From contig JAKFXO010000030.1 of NCBI GenBank assembly GCA_021731345.1, positions 1-31,778 on the forward strand: a stretch of DNA of 31,778 nt, read 5' to 3'. The position numbers and the translations under genes were made by a program. Below the pieces are notes generated by a model, which searched no databases, was not told where the DNA came from, and saw nothing but the letters and a program-made list of their open reading frames with translations. This document shows positions 21,674-28,513 of this stretch, one piece after another; the stretch's first letter is position 1, and each line of letters opens with the position of its first letter. The DNA is from Candidatus Peribacterales bacterium (GTDB lineage: Bacteria > Patescibacteriota > Gracilibacteria > Peribacterales > Peribacteraceae).

Positions 21674-22216
21674 ATGGAACCGCTGTTCAAATCTCTCCTT
21701 AAAAAGATCGGCGAAGACCCGAATCGTGAAGGCCTCAAGCGCACACCAAAGCGTATGGCCGAAGCGATGCAATTCCTGACGTCCGGTTATGACCAAGACC
21801 TGAAGAAAGTGGTCAATGGCGCTCTTTTTTCAGCGGATACCGACGGCATGATCATCGTGAAAGACATCGAGTGCTACTCACTCTGCGAGCATCACATGCT
21901 GCCGTTCACCGGCAAGGTGCACGTGGGCTACATTCCAGATGGCAAGATCATCGGACTCAGTAAAATCCCACGCATCGTGGATATGTTCGCACGCAGGCTC
22001 CAGGTGCAGGAACGTCTTGGCCAGCAAATTTGCGATGCTCTCCAAGACATTCTGAAGCCACAAGGTATCGGTGTCGTCATCGAAGCCAGTCACTTCTGCA
22101 TGATGATGCGTGGCGTCGAGAAACAGCATTCAATCGCCATCACGAGTCACGTCGCAGGCAGCTTTAAGCGTGACGCACGAACGAGGCAGGAGTTTATGGA
22201 TCTGATTCGCTCATAA
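21674..22216 (+). CDS. folE: GTP cyclohydrolase I (type IA)
   Basis: A 180-residue enzyme that makes dihydroneopterin triphosphate from GTP, the entry step of folate synthesis. Complete family match: 'EDPNREGLKRTPKRMAEAM', 'MIIVKDIECYSLCEHHMLPFTGKVHVGYIP' with Zn ligands C71 and H74, 'GLSKIPRIVDMFARRLQVQERL', and 'ASHFCMMMRGVEKQHS' with the third Zn ligand C142. The three Cys/His ligands make it the Zn-dependent IA class, not FolE2. It is 10 bases after folK, possibly with its own promoter. The gene set here is folB-folK-folE; folP and folC are not in the window. Confidence 0.96.
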   Translation: MEPLFKSLLKKIGEDPNREGLKRTPKRMAEAMQFLTSGYDQDLKKVVNGALFSADTDGMIIVKDIECYSLCEHHMLPFTGKVHVGYIPDGKIIGLSKIPRIVDMFARRLQVQERLGQQICDALQDILKPQGIGVVIEASHFCMMMRGVEKQHSIAITSHVAGSFKRDARTRQEFMDLIRS

Positions 22217-22224
22217 CCGAAGAA

Positions 22225-22239
22225 GGGGCTTAAAGCCCC
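22225..22239. terminator. hairpin between convergent folE and 22266 gene
   Basis: GGGGC (22225-22229), TTAAA loop and GCCCC (22235-22239). It sits in the 49-base gap between two convergent stops and can work both ways; no U tract follows on the plus strand. Confidence 0.5.
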
Positions 22240-22265
22240 CTCTCCAGACACCCGGATTGTCGTGG

Positions 22266-23006
22266 TTACGCTGCAAGGACTTTTTCCGCATCTGGCACCT
22301 GCTCGCCAAGTTTCTGGCGAATCGACGCGATCATAATGCTGTCATGAAGCTGATCGAAGCCTGCGTTCGTATCCCCTGCTTCATCGACCATCTTGTCACC
22401 ATCCATACCCTGAGCGTTGAGATACGTCGCAATGCTCTCCGATGACTCGACGTACTCGTGATACTCAGGCGTGTGATCCTTGAGCCCGCCCTCGGCCTTC
22501 ACGGCGCCATTCTCACGCAGAGCCCTGCGCGACAACTTGCTGATCTCGTCGATCTTTGGGTCTCCTGTCGGAGGTAGATCAACGTACTGATCACCAACCT
22601 CCTGCTCGCGATGCTTGGCCTCGTGCTTGGCAACGCGATCAGAGTCGAGCGCACGTCCTGCAATGCCAATCTTGCGTGTGTCATCGTGCTGCAGGCCTAC
22701 CACAGTGCCATCACTTGGCAGCACGTAGGCATCCGGCGCTGCAGCGATGTTTTTCATGCGCTCGTCATGCTCTTTGTCAGCGGCTTCAATGATTTCTTCT
22801 TCCATATCGGGTGCTACCGTTTGATCAGAGTTCTGAGGTTTAAAGAGTTCGGCAATTTTCTCACGCTGCACATCTTTCACCTCGCTGACTTTCAGTTTTT
22901 TTTGAGCCGCCTCCTCGAGTGCTAGCTCGCGAGTCTGGTCGAGCGTCCGCTTCACAATCTCTTTCGTGTCGAGAGCTGCCGATGATGTGGAGTTGATGCG
23001 ATCCAT
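22266..23006 (-). CDS. unrecognised protein with HEXXH motif (246 aa)
   Basis: A hydrophilic, acidic protein without signal peptide or membrane segment. No family recognised. Residues 10-90 are strongly helical with many Glu/Lys, 92-125 a short beta-rich part ('DAYVLPSDGTVVGLQ'), and 'RVAKHEAKHREQE' has an HEXXH arrangement (H128, E129, H132), followed by 'DQYVDLPPTGDPKIDEISKL' and acidic helices. A second Glu in 'HEYVESSESIATYL' could be a third ligand, but the segment is not otherwise like a known peptidase, and the motif may be chance in such a charged protein. ATG 23006 is preferred over GTG 23072. It is separated from the polyamine genes by 112 bases on the same strand. Confidence 0.55.
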   Translation of the reverse strand: MDRINSTSSAALDTKEIVKRTLDQTRELALEEAAQKKLKVSEVKDVQREKIAELFKPQNSDQTVAPDMEEEIIEAADKEHDERMKNIAAAPDAYVLPSDGTVVGLQHDDTRKIGIAGRALDSDRVAKHEAKHREQEVGDQYVDLPPTGDPKIDEISKLSRRALRENGAVKAEGGLKDHTPEYHEYVESSESIATYLNAQGMDGDKMVDEAGDTNAGFDQLHDSIMIASIRQKLGEQVPDAEKVLAA

Positions 23007-23118
23007 GTAAGCACCATTGTCGTCATATCCAGGTGAAGCGATACGAAAGAGAAAACCGAAGTGCCACGACACGTCGAAAACGAGTCTGGAAGCTACTTAC
23101 TCCGATGAGTCGAAGTGC

Positions 23119-24678
23119 CTACTTTTTAGACTGACCGTTCTTTCCGTTTTTTCCGACTGCTTGTTTCTCGAGCATTTTGTACACCGTAAGCTTCGTCATC
23201 GGTTGCTTATCTTGTCCGCTGTGTCCGTTTTTAGAATTGCGCGCGTCTTTTTTTACTTTACCCTTCCAAATTTTGTCGATATTCACACGGTACATATTGT
23301 GATATTTCTCAAGCTCATCAGGACCAGCCATCTTCAGAACGTCGAGCTCTGGAGCAAACATTTCTGAGTAACGGTCACGACGACGAATGAGCTTCGCTGA
23401 ACCGTCTGGATACAACATGATCATGCCGGGACGACGAATCGTATTGAAGTTACTCGACATCACCTGCGCGTACGCACCCACGTCCATAGCGGCCAAAAGG
23501 TCACCCTGACGCAGTTTTGGCATTTCGATGTTACGACGGATGATATCCCAACAGTCACAGGTGTTACCGGCGATGTTGACCGTATGAATACGGCGCTCGT
23601 TCATCTTGGACGCAGGCAAAATATCGTAGTGCACACCGGGCTGGATGAGCGCATCCGGAATAAAGTTGTATGTGGAACCATCCGCAATGACCATGCGTGA
23701 GTTCACACCCAAGCGCTTCTTACTAATAACTTTCATAAGGCCAATGCCTGCATTCATGACGATGCTCTTACCGGGCTCGAAGATAAGCTGGAGCGGCGGA
23801 ATGTTGTAGCGGTGCATGAGTCCCTGGAAGTACTTCGGGAAATCCTTCATACGCTCGATCGGGAATGCCTCCTCTTCTCCGATAGCAGCAGGGAAACCTC
23901 CGCCAAGTGACAAGCTCTGCACGCGGATGCCTTTGTCCAAGCAGCTGCGAATCAGCTTTGCGAACGTTCGCGCAGCCATCTTGAAGACCTTCGGGTTGTA
24001 GACGTAGCCACCCATGAAGTGGAAACCTTTGAAGTCGACATACGGGCTTTTGCGAGCCATATCCACGGCATGCTCGGCGTATTTAATGGGAATGCCGTAC
24101 TTGTTTCCTTTTGTGGAGTACTGACCAAACTCGATCATTGGGTTCACCCGAATAACAGTATCGATGTGCTTACGAAGTTTCTTCGCGGTCGCAGCAATGT
24201 GCTCGATTTCCTCAAGAGAGTCAGCCGTGATTGACTGCACACCGATCTTGATAGCGAAGTGAATGTCCTGCTCAGTCTTAAAGAGGTTCGTGAACGTCAG
24301 CTGCTTGGGCTTAAAGTCGGCAAGCAGACCAAGAATGAGCTCTCCAACGGACGAACAGTCCAATTCGAAGCCTTCCTCACGCACCATGCGGAGGATTTCA
24401 AGGTTACTGTTGCACTTCACGGCGTACTGCAGAGCGATGTCGGTACCAAAAACTTTTTTAAATCTCCTGAGACGTGAACGAATTTCACTATCAACAAGAA
24501 CATACAGTGCTGTGCCGTACTTCTCCACGATCTTATCAATCGGCACGCCTTCAATAAGCATCATTCCTTTTGTGTCCTGGCTCACGAAACGTTCCCAGCG
24601 CGGTCGCATATAGCGAGAGCTCACCTTGTGAGGTCTGACTTGCTTGAATTTGAAGTGGCCCGTTGGGCGCTTAGGCAT
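23119..24678 (-). CDS. PLP-dependent decarboxylase of DAP-decarboxylase fold, substrate uncertain (candidate arginine decarboxylase)
   Basis: A 519-residue fold-type III decarboxylase (Orn/Lys/Arg/DAP group 2). PLP lysine K88 in 'QYAVKCNSN', 'LTFTNLFK', 'SLGGGFPA' (phosphate loop, 258-264), 'EPGKSIVMNAG' (301-311), catalytic Cys374 in 'NTCDCWDII' and 'GAYAQVMSSNFNTI' (401-413) place it close to LysA. But LysA's 'IRPALY' segment, whose Arg and Tyr hold the distal carboxylate of DAP, is 'IPDALI' here, and 'CES' is 'CDC', like the Cys-Asp of ornithine/arginine/carboxyspermidine decarboxylases. The C-terminus is basic and low complexity (470-519). Upstream lies aspartate kinase on the same strand. 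With agmatine deiminase in the same island, arginine is the likely substrate; DAP, lysine or ornithine remain possible. Confidence 0.8.
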   Translation of the reverse strand: MPKRPTGHFKFKQVRPHKVSSRYMRPRWERFVSQDTKGMMLIEGVPIDKIVEKYGTALYVLVDSEIRSRLRRFKKVFGTDIALQYAVKCNSNLEILRMVREEGFELDCSSVGELILGLLADFKPKQLTFTNLFKTEQDIHFAIKIGVQSITADSLEEIEHIAATAKKLRKHIDTVIRVNPMIEFGQYSTKGNKYGIPIKYAEHAVDMARKSPYVDFKGFHFMGGYVYNPKVFKMAARTFAKLIRSCLDKGIRVQSLSLGGGFPAAIGEEEAFPIERMKDFPKYFQGLMHRYNIPPLQLIFEPGKSIVMNAGIGLMKVISKKRLGVNSRMVIADGSTYNFIPDALIQPGVHYDILPASKMNERRIHTVNIAGNTCDCWDIIRRNIEMPKLRQGDLLAAMDVGAYAQVMSSNFNTIRRPGMIMLYPDGSAKLIRRRDRYSEMFAPELDVLKMAGPDELEKYHNMYRVNIDKIWKGKVKKDARNSKNGHSGQDKQPMTKLTVYKMLEKQAVGKNGKNGQSKK

Positions 24679-24703
24679 GGCGTTAAAATGCGGACAGAAC
24701 GCA

Positions 24704-24731
24704 ATTATAGTCAGCGCTGATCACGTGTAAA
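24704..24731 (-). promoter_or_regulatory. promoter of the DAP-decarboxylase-like gene
   Basis: On the minus strand TTTACA (24731-24726), a 16-base spacer and TATAAT (24709-24704). Predicted leader about 18 nt before the ATG at 24678. It lies between the stop of aspartate kinase (24754) and this gene. Confidence 0.6.
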
Positions 24732-24753
24732 GAAGAATTCTTCGTCACGATTT

Positions 24754-26085
24754 TTATCTGCCGATGAAAGTCTCGTGCAAAATATGAAGCGCGCGTTCGG
24801 TATCGTTCTCATCAACGACGAAAGTCATACTCACTCCGCCTGCTGCTTGCGAGATCATCTCAACCGGAATTTCGTGCTGACCAAGAACCGTAAAGATACG
24901 TCCTGCGACTCCTGCAGCGTTAATACTGCCTCCTACCATGCAGATGATGGCTTTGCCGGATACGACTTTCACTTCACCCAGTGAACTCAGATCATGAACA
25001 ATGCCATCCAAATTTTCACAGTCATCAATCGTGAGAGAGATACTCACAACAGACGTCGCAATGAGATCGATGCTCGTGCGGTATTTTTCAAAAATCTTGA
25101 AGACATTCGCCATGAGACCACTGCCATCAAAGAATTCGGGTGAGCGAACATGGATGACCGTGATCCCCTTTTTTCGAGAAAATGCTTCCACAGTCTTACT
25201 CTTACCGTGACGCTCTTCGAAGCTGCTCACGATGGTCGTGCCTTTGCCCTCCGGCTTAAACGTATTAAGAATCTGCACGGGCACACCGGCTTCCATGGCG
25301 GGAAGAATAGTCTTTGGATGCAGCACCTTCGCGCCGAAGTATGCGAGTTCACAGGCTTCTTCGAACGCAAGTTCGTGAACCACCTTAGCTTCTGGGACGA
25401 TACGAGGGTCAGTCGTCATGAAACCATCAACCTCTTTCCAAATTTGAATGGCCTCAGCCTTGAGCGCAGCGCCAACGATAGCTGCCGTGTAATCCGATCC
25501 TCCGCGTCCGAGTGTCACGATCTCACCTTTCTCGGTCTTACCGATAAATCCGGTCATGACCGGCACAGTTTTTAGTGCCGTGATCTTTTTCTTCATGAGC
25601 GCGAACGATGATGGAAGTGGCTCAGCGTCTCCAAAGACTGCATTCGTTATCATGCCAAGTTCCCAAGCTGGATATGCGCGAGATGGAACACCGATCTTTG
25701 CGAGTTGTCCTGCAACAATGGTCGATGACAGGCGCTCGCCGAATGACTGAAAGAGATCAAGCGACTTCTTCGTGAGCTTTCCTTTCTTTCGGCGCGTGAG
25801 TTTCATAAGTGCCTCAAGTTCCCCAAACTGTTTTGCACACAAAGAAGGAGAAAGTTTCAGATCCTGCAAAATGTCTGCGTGCCTTCCGTGCAAGCTCTGA
25901 AAGATGTCCGCGCCCCCGCCCTCCGCAGCAGCATGCGCCAAGCGAATGAGCGTATCGGTGACTCCGGATACGGCCGACACAACAACAACCGGCTTCCTCT
26001 TCTTATACATCTTCACGATAGCAGCGACTTCGGAGATCGCTTTCGCGCTTCCGACTGACGTGCCACCAAACTTCATAACGATCAT
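24754..26085 (-). CDS. lysC: aspartate kinase (monofunctional, two ACT domains)
   Basis: A 443-residue aspartokinase that phosphorylates aspartate at the start of the aspartate-semialdehyde route. N-terminal 'MKFGGTSVGSAKAI', 'VVVVSAVSGVTDTLI', 'SFGERLSSTIVA', and 'VTLGRGGSDYTAAIVGAAL' are the amino acid kinase signatures; 'WKEVDGFMTTDPRIVPEA' binds the substrate/nucleotide. Two ACT domains lie at about 300-375 and 380-443, which in other aspartokinases sense lysine or threonine. It is divergent from asd. With no dapA, hom or other lysine/threonine genes around it, its product is expected to feed the carboxyspermidine step. ATG 26076 (MKFGGTS) is an alternative start. The effector of the ACT domains is unknown. 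Confidence 0.94.
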   Translation of the reverse strand: MIVMKFGGTSVGSAKAISEVAAIVKMYKKRKPVVVVSAVSGVTDTLIRLAHAAAEGGGADIFQSLHGRHADILQDLKLSPSLCAKQFGELEALMKLTRRKKGKLTKKSLDLFQSFGERLSSTIVAGQLAKIGVPSRAYPAWELGMITNAVFGDAEPLPSSFALMKKKITALKTVPVMTGFIGKTEKGEIVTLGRGGSDYTAAIVGAALKAEAIQIWKEVDGFMTTDPRIVPEAKVVHELAFEEACELAYFGAKVLHPKTILPAMEAGVPVQILNTFKPEGKGTTIVSSFEERHGKSKTVEAFSRKKGITVIHVRSPEFFDGSGLMANVFKIFEKYRTSIDLIATSVVSISLTIDDCENLDGIVHDLSSLGEVKVVSGKAIICMVGGSINAAGVAGRIFTVLGQHEIPVEMISQAAGGVSMTFVVDENDTERALHILHETFIGR

Positions 26086-26176
26086 AGTACGAAGTAGTGT
26101 GCCGATACATGACGCGGATGCAAGAGCGTCCGAGAAAAATCATGAACGGATTTCATGTAGCCATGCAAGATTTCTG

Positions 26177-26182
26177 TATACT
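26177..26182 (+). promoter_or_regulatory. -10 box (TATACT) placed for a leaderless asd mRNA
   Basis: TATACT ends 6 bases before the ATG at 26189. The intergenic region to the divergent lysC is about 100 bases, and no strong -35 is seen. Confidence 0.55.
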
Positions 26183-26188
26183 TTGCGC

Positions 26189-27271
26189 ATGAAAAACTCC
26201 CACGAAAAACGCCGCGTCGGCATCCTCGGAGCCACCGGCATGGTCGGTCAGCAATACATCTCGCTTCTTGAAGGTCATCCGTGGTTCACGGTCACGCACA
26301 TGGTCGCAAGTCCGTCCTCGGCAGGTAAGACCTATGCAGAGGCAGTAGAAGGACGCTGGCACATGAACGGTTCAGTGCCGAAGGACGTACAGAAGCTCGT
26401 CGTTCATACGGTCGATGACCTCAAGGCAGTCGCGAAGAACTGTGACTTCGTGTTCTCAGCGCTCGATTCTGACATCGCCAAAGAGTGGGAAGAGAAATAC
26501 GCAGCAGCAGGCATCCCCGTTGTCTCTAATGCATCGACACACCGCATGACGCCAGATGTTCCGATGATCATCCCTGAAGTGAACCCTGAGCATCTCGAGA
26601 TGATTACAATTCAGCAAAAGAACCGCGGATGGGACAAAGGCTTCATCGTCGTAAAGCCGAACTGCTCTATCCAGAGCTACGTTGCTCCCCTTGCGACCTT
26701 GCACAAGAAATTCAAGATCAAGAGCGTTGTCGTCACCACGATGCAGGCCATCTCTGGTGCTGGGCATCCGGGCGTCGCATCGCTCGATATTTTGGAGAAC
26801 GTCGTACCGCTCATTAAAGGAGAGGAGGAGAAGTCTGAATTAGAACCTCGCAAAATCTTCGGCTCGATCAAAGGAGATAAAATCGTGCATGACGAATCAT
26901 TCACGATTTCCGCACACTGCAACCGCGTTCCGACCATCGACGGTCACATGGCGTGCGTGTCATTTAGCTGTGAGAAGAAGCCAACAGAAAAAGAGATCCT
27001 CGCTGCATGGAAAGATTTTAAAGGCCCGCCACAAGAGCTAAGTCTCCCATTTGCGCCGGTGCAGGCCATTACGTACCTCACGGAACCAAACCGTCCGCAG
27101 CCTCGTATCGACAGAAATCGGGATAAAGGCATGACGGTGACAGTAGGAAGGCTGAGGGAAGACCCTGTGTTCCAGTGGAAATTCGTTGGACTCTCTCACA
27201 ATACGATCCGCGGAGCGGCAGGCGGCGGTATTCTCATCGCCGAATTGCTGAAAGCAAAGTCGTATGTATAA
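26189..27271 (+). CDS. asd: aspartate-semialdehyde dehydrogenase, archaeal/fungal type
   Basis: A 360-residue enzyme that reduces aspartyl-4-phosphate to aspartate-4-semialdehyde with NADPH. Motifs: 'RVGILGATGMVGQQYISLL' (NADP loop), 'NASTHRMTPDVPMIIPEVNPEHL', 'KPNCSIQSYVAPLA' with nucleophile C159, 'QAISGAGHPGVASLDILEN', and 'SAHCNRVPTIDGHMACVSF' with the acid/base His. The wording of the last four places it in the archaeal/yeast branch rather than the E. coli branch. ATG at 26189 was chosen; the longer frame upstream runs antisense through lysC and is not homologous. It opens the plus-strand run of the polyamine island and precedes the dehydrogenase at 27281 by 9 bases. Confidence 0.95.
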   Translation: MKNSHEKRRVGILGATGMVGQQYISLLEGHPWFTVTHMVASPSSAGKTYAEAVEGRWHMNGSVPKDVQKLVVHTVDDLKAVAKNCDFVFSALDSDIAKEWEEKYAAAGIPVVSNASTHRMTPDVPMIIPEVNPEHLEMITIQQKNRGWDKGFIVVKPNCSIQSYVAPLATLHKKFKIKSVVVTTMQAISGAGHPGVASLDILENVVPLIKGEEEKSELEPRKIFGSIKGDKIVHDESFTISAHCNRVPTIDGHMACVSFSCEKKPTEKEILAAWKDFKGPPQELSLPFAPVQAITYLTEPNRPQPRIDRNRDKGMTVTVGRLREDPVFQWKFVGLSHNTIRGAAGGGILIAELLKAKSYV

Positions 27272-27272
27272 T
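27245..27272 (+). promoter_or_regulatory. internal promoter with -10 over the asd stop
   Basis: TTGCTG (27245-27250), a 16-base spacer and TATAAT (27267-27272). The -10 contains the asd stop TAA (27269-27271) and ends 8 bases before the ATG at 27281. Confidence 0.5.
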
Positions 27273-27280
27273 TTTCGCAT

Positions 27281-28513
27281 ATGACTAAAGGAACCATCCT
27301 CATCATCGGCGCCGGCGGAGTCGGCTCAGTTGCCGCACACAAGTGCGCTATGAACAAAGACGTCTTCACCAAGATTCACTTGGCGAGCCGCAGTCTGGCA
27401 AAACCAGACGCTATCAAGAAAGACATTAAGAAGCGCTGGGGAGTAAATATTACAACGCACAGCGTCGATGCCGATAAGACGAAACAGGTAATCGCTCTCA
27501 TTAAAAAAGTGAAACCGTACCTCGTGCTCAACCTTGCGTTGCCGTACCAGGATCTCACGATCATGGACGCGTGTCTGGCAACCAAGACGCACTACATGGA
27601 CACCGCCAACTACGAGCCAATCGACAAAGCTGAGTTTGAGTACAGCTGGCAGTGGGCATATAAGAAGAGGTTTAAGGATGCAGGAATTATGGCTGTGCTC
27701 GGCGCTGGATTTGACCCAGGTGTCACCAACGCATACTGCGCATTCCTGCTCAAGAAATATTTCGACACGGTAAAGCATGTCGACATCTTGGATGCCAACG
27801 CCGGTAACCACGGCAAAGCGTTCGCCACAAACTTCAACCCGGAGATCAACATCCGCGAGGTGACACAGGTCGTGAAGCACTGGAACAAGGGCAAGTGGGT
27901 GAAGACGCCTGCCATCCTCGATCAAACAAGCATCCACTTCGACTTCGATTATCCGCAAATCGGTCCAAAAGACAGCTACCTCCTCTACCATGAGGAGCTT
28001 GAGTCTCTTGCCAAGAACCTCCCAGGCCTTGAGCGCATCCGCTTCTGGATGACATTCTCCCAGAACTACATCACGCACCTGCGCGTCATGCAAAACATTG
28101 GCATCACCCGCATCGACGAAGTGGAATACGACGGTAAGAAGATCGTTCCGATCAAATTCTTGAAGGCCCTTCTTCCGAATCCAGCGTCACTTGCCACCAA
28201 GTACACGGGCAAGACAAACATCGGTTGTATCGTGACCGGAAAGAAAGACGACAAAGAGTTCACGAAGTACATCTACAACGTCTGTGACCACGCTGAGTGC
28301 TTCAAGGAAGTCGGCTCTCAGGCAATCTCGTACACCACAGGTGTGCCGGCCATGGCTGCGGCCATGATGCTGATGCAGGGCACATGGACGGGTAAGGGTG
28401 TATTTAACATCGAGCAGCTTGATCCTGAGCCTTTCTTGAACGTTGTGGCCAAGAACGGTCTGCCGTTCAAAGTCGTCGACCACGATCCTCTCCCCGATTC
28501 CCTCACTCCATGA
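27281..28513 (+). CDS. carboxynorspermidine/carboxyspermidine dehydrogenase (synthase)
   Basis: A 410-residue protein of the saccharopine-dehydrogenase-like group. It joins aspartate semialdehyde to putrescine (or diaminopropane) and reduces the Schiff base with NADPH to give carboxyspermidine (or carboxynorspermidine). Seen: 'TILIIGAGGVGSVAAHKCA' (dinucleotide loop), 'VLNLALPYQDLTIMDACL', 'TANYEP', 'GAGFDPGVTNAYCAFLLKKY', 'ILDANAGNHGKAFATNFNPEINIRE' and 'YTTGVPAMAAAMMLMQG', all of the branch that includes the Vibrio and Campylobacter enzymes. The downstream decarboxylase gene overlaps by 4 bases (ATGA), so the two are translationally coupled. Putrescine as substrate is inferred from the aguA/aguB neighbours. 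Confidence 0.93.
   Translation: MTKGTILIIGAGGVGSVAAHKCAMNKDVFTKIHLASRSLAKPDAIKKDIKKRWGVNITTHSVDADKTKQVIALIKKVKPYLVLNLALPYQDLTIMDACLATKTHYMDTANYEPIDKAEFEYSWQWAYKKRFKDAGIMAVLGAGFDPGVTNAYCAFLLKKYFDTVKHVDILDANAGNHGKAFATNFNPEINIREVTQVVKHWNKGKWVKTPAILDQTSIHFDFDYPQIGPKDSYLLYHEELESLAKNLPGLERIRFWMTFSQNYITHLRVMQNIGITRIDEVEYDGKKIVPIKFLKALLPNPASLATKYTGKTNIGCIVTGKKDDKEFTKYIYNVCDHAECFKEVGSQAISYTTGVPAMAAAMMLMQGTWTGKGVFNIEQLDPEPFLNVVAKNGLPFKVVDHDPLPDSLTP

Noticed and set aside
23119..24678. Plain annotation as diaminopimelate decarboxylase (lysA)
   Set aside because: The fold fits, but distal-carboxylate residues are replaced, Cys-Glu is Cys-Asp, and no lysine genes lie nearby; kept as uncertain substrate.
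25904..26188. Longer N-terminus for asd
   Set aside because: This extension lies antisense over lysC, has no homology to ASADH and would bypass the -10 at 26177; ATG 26189 fits the family.
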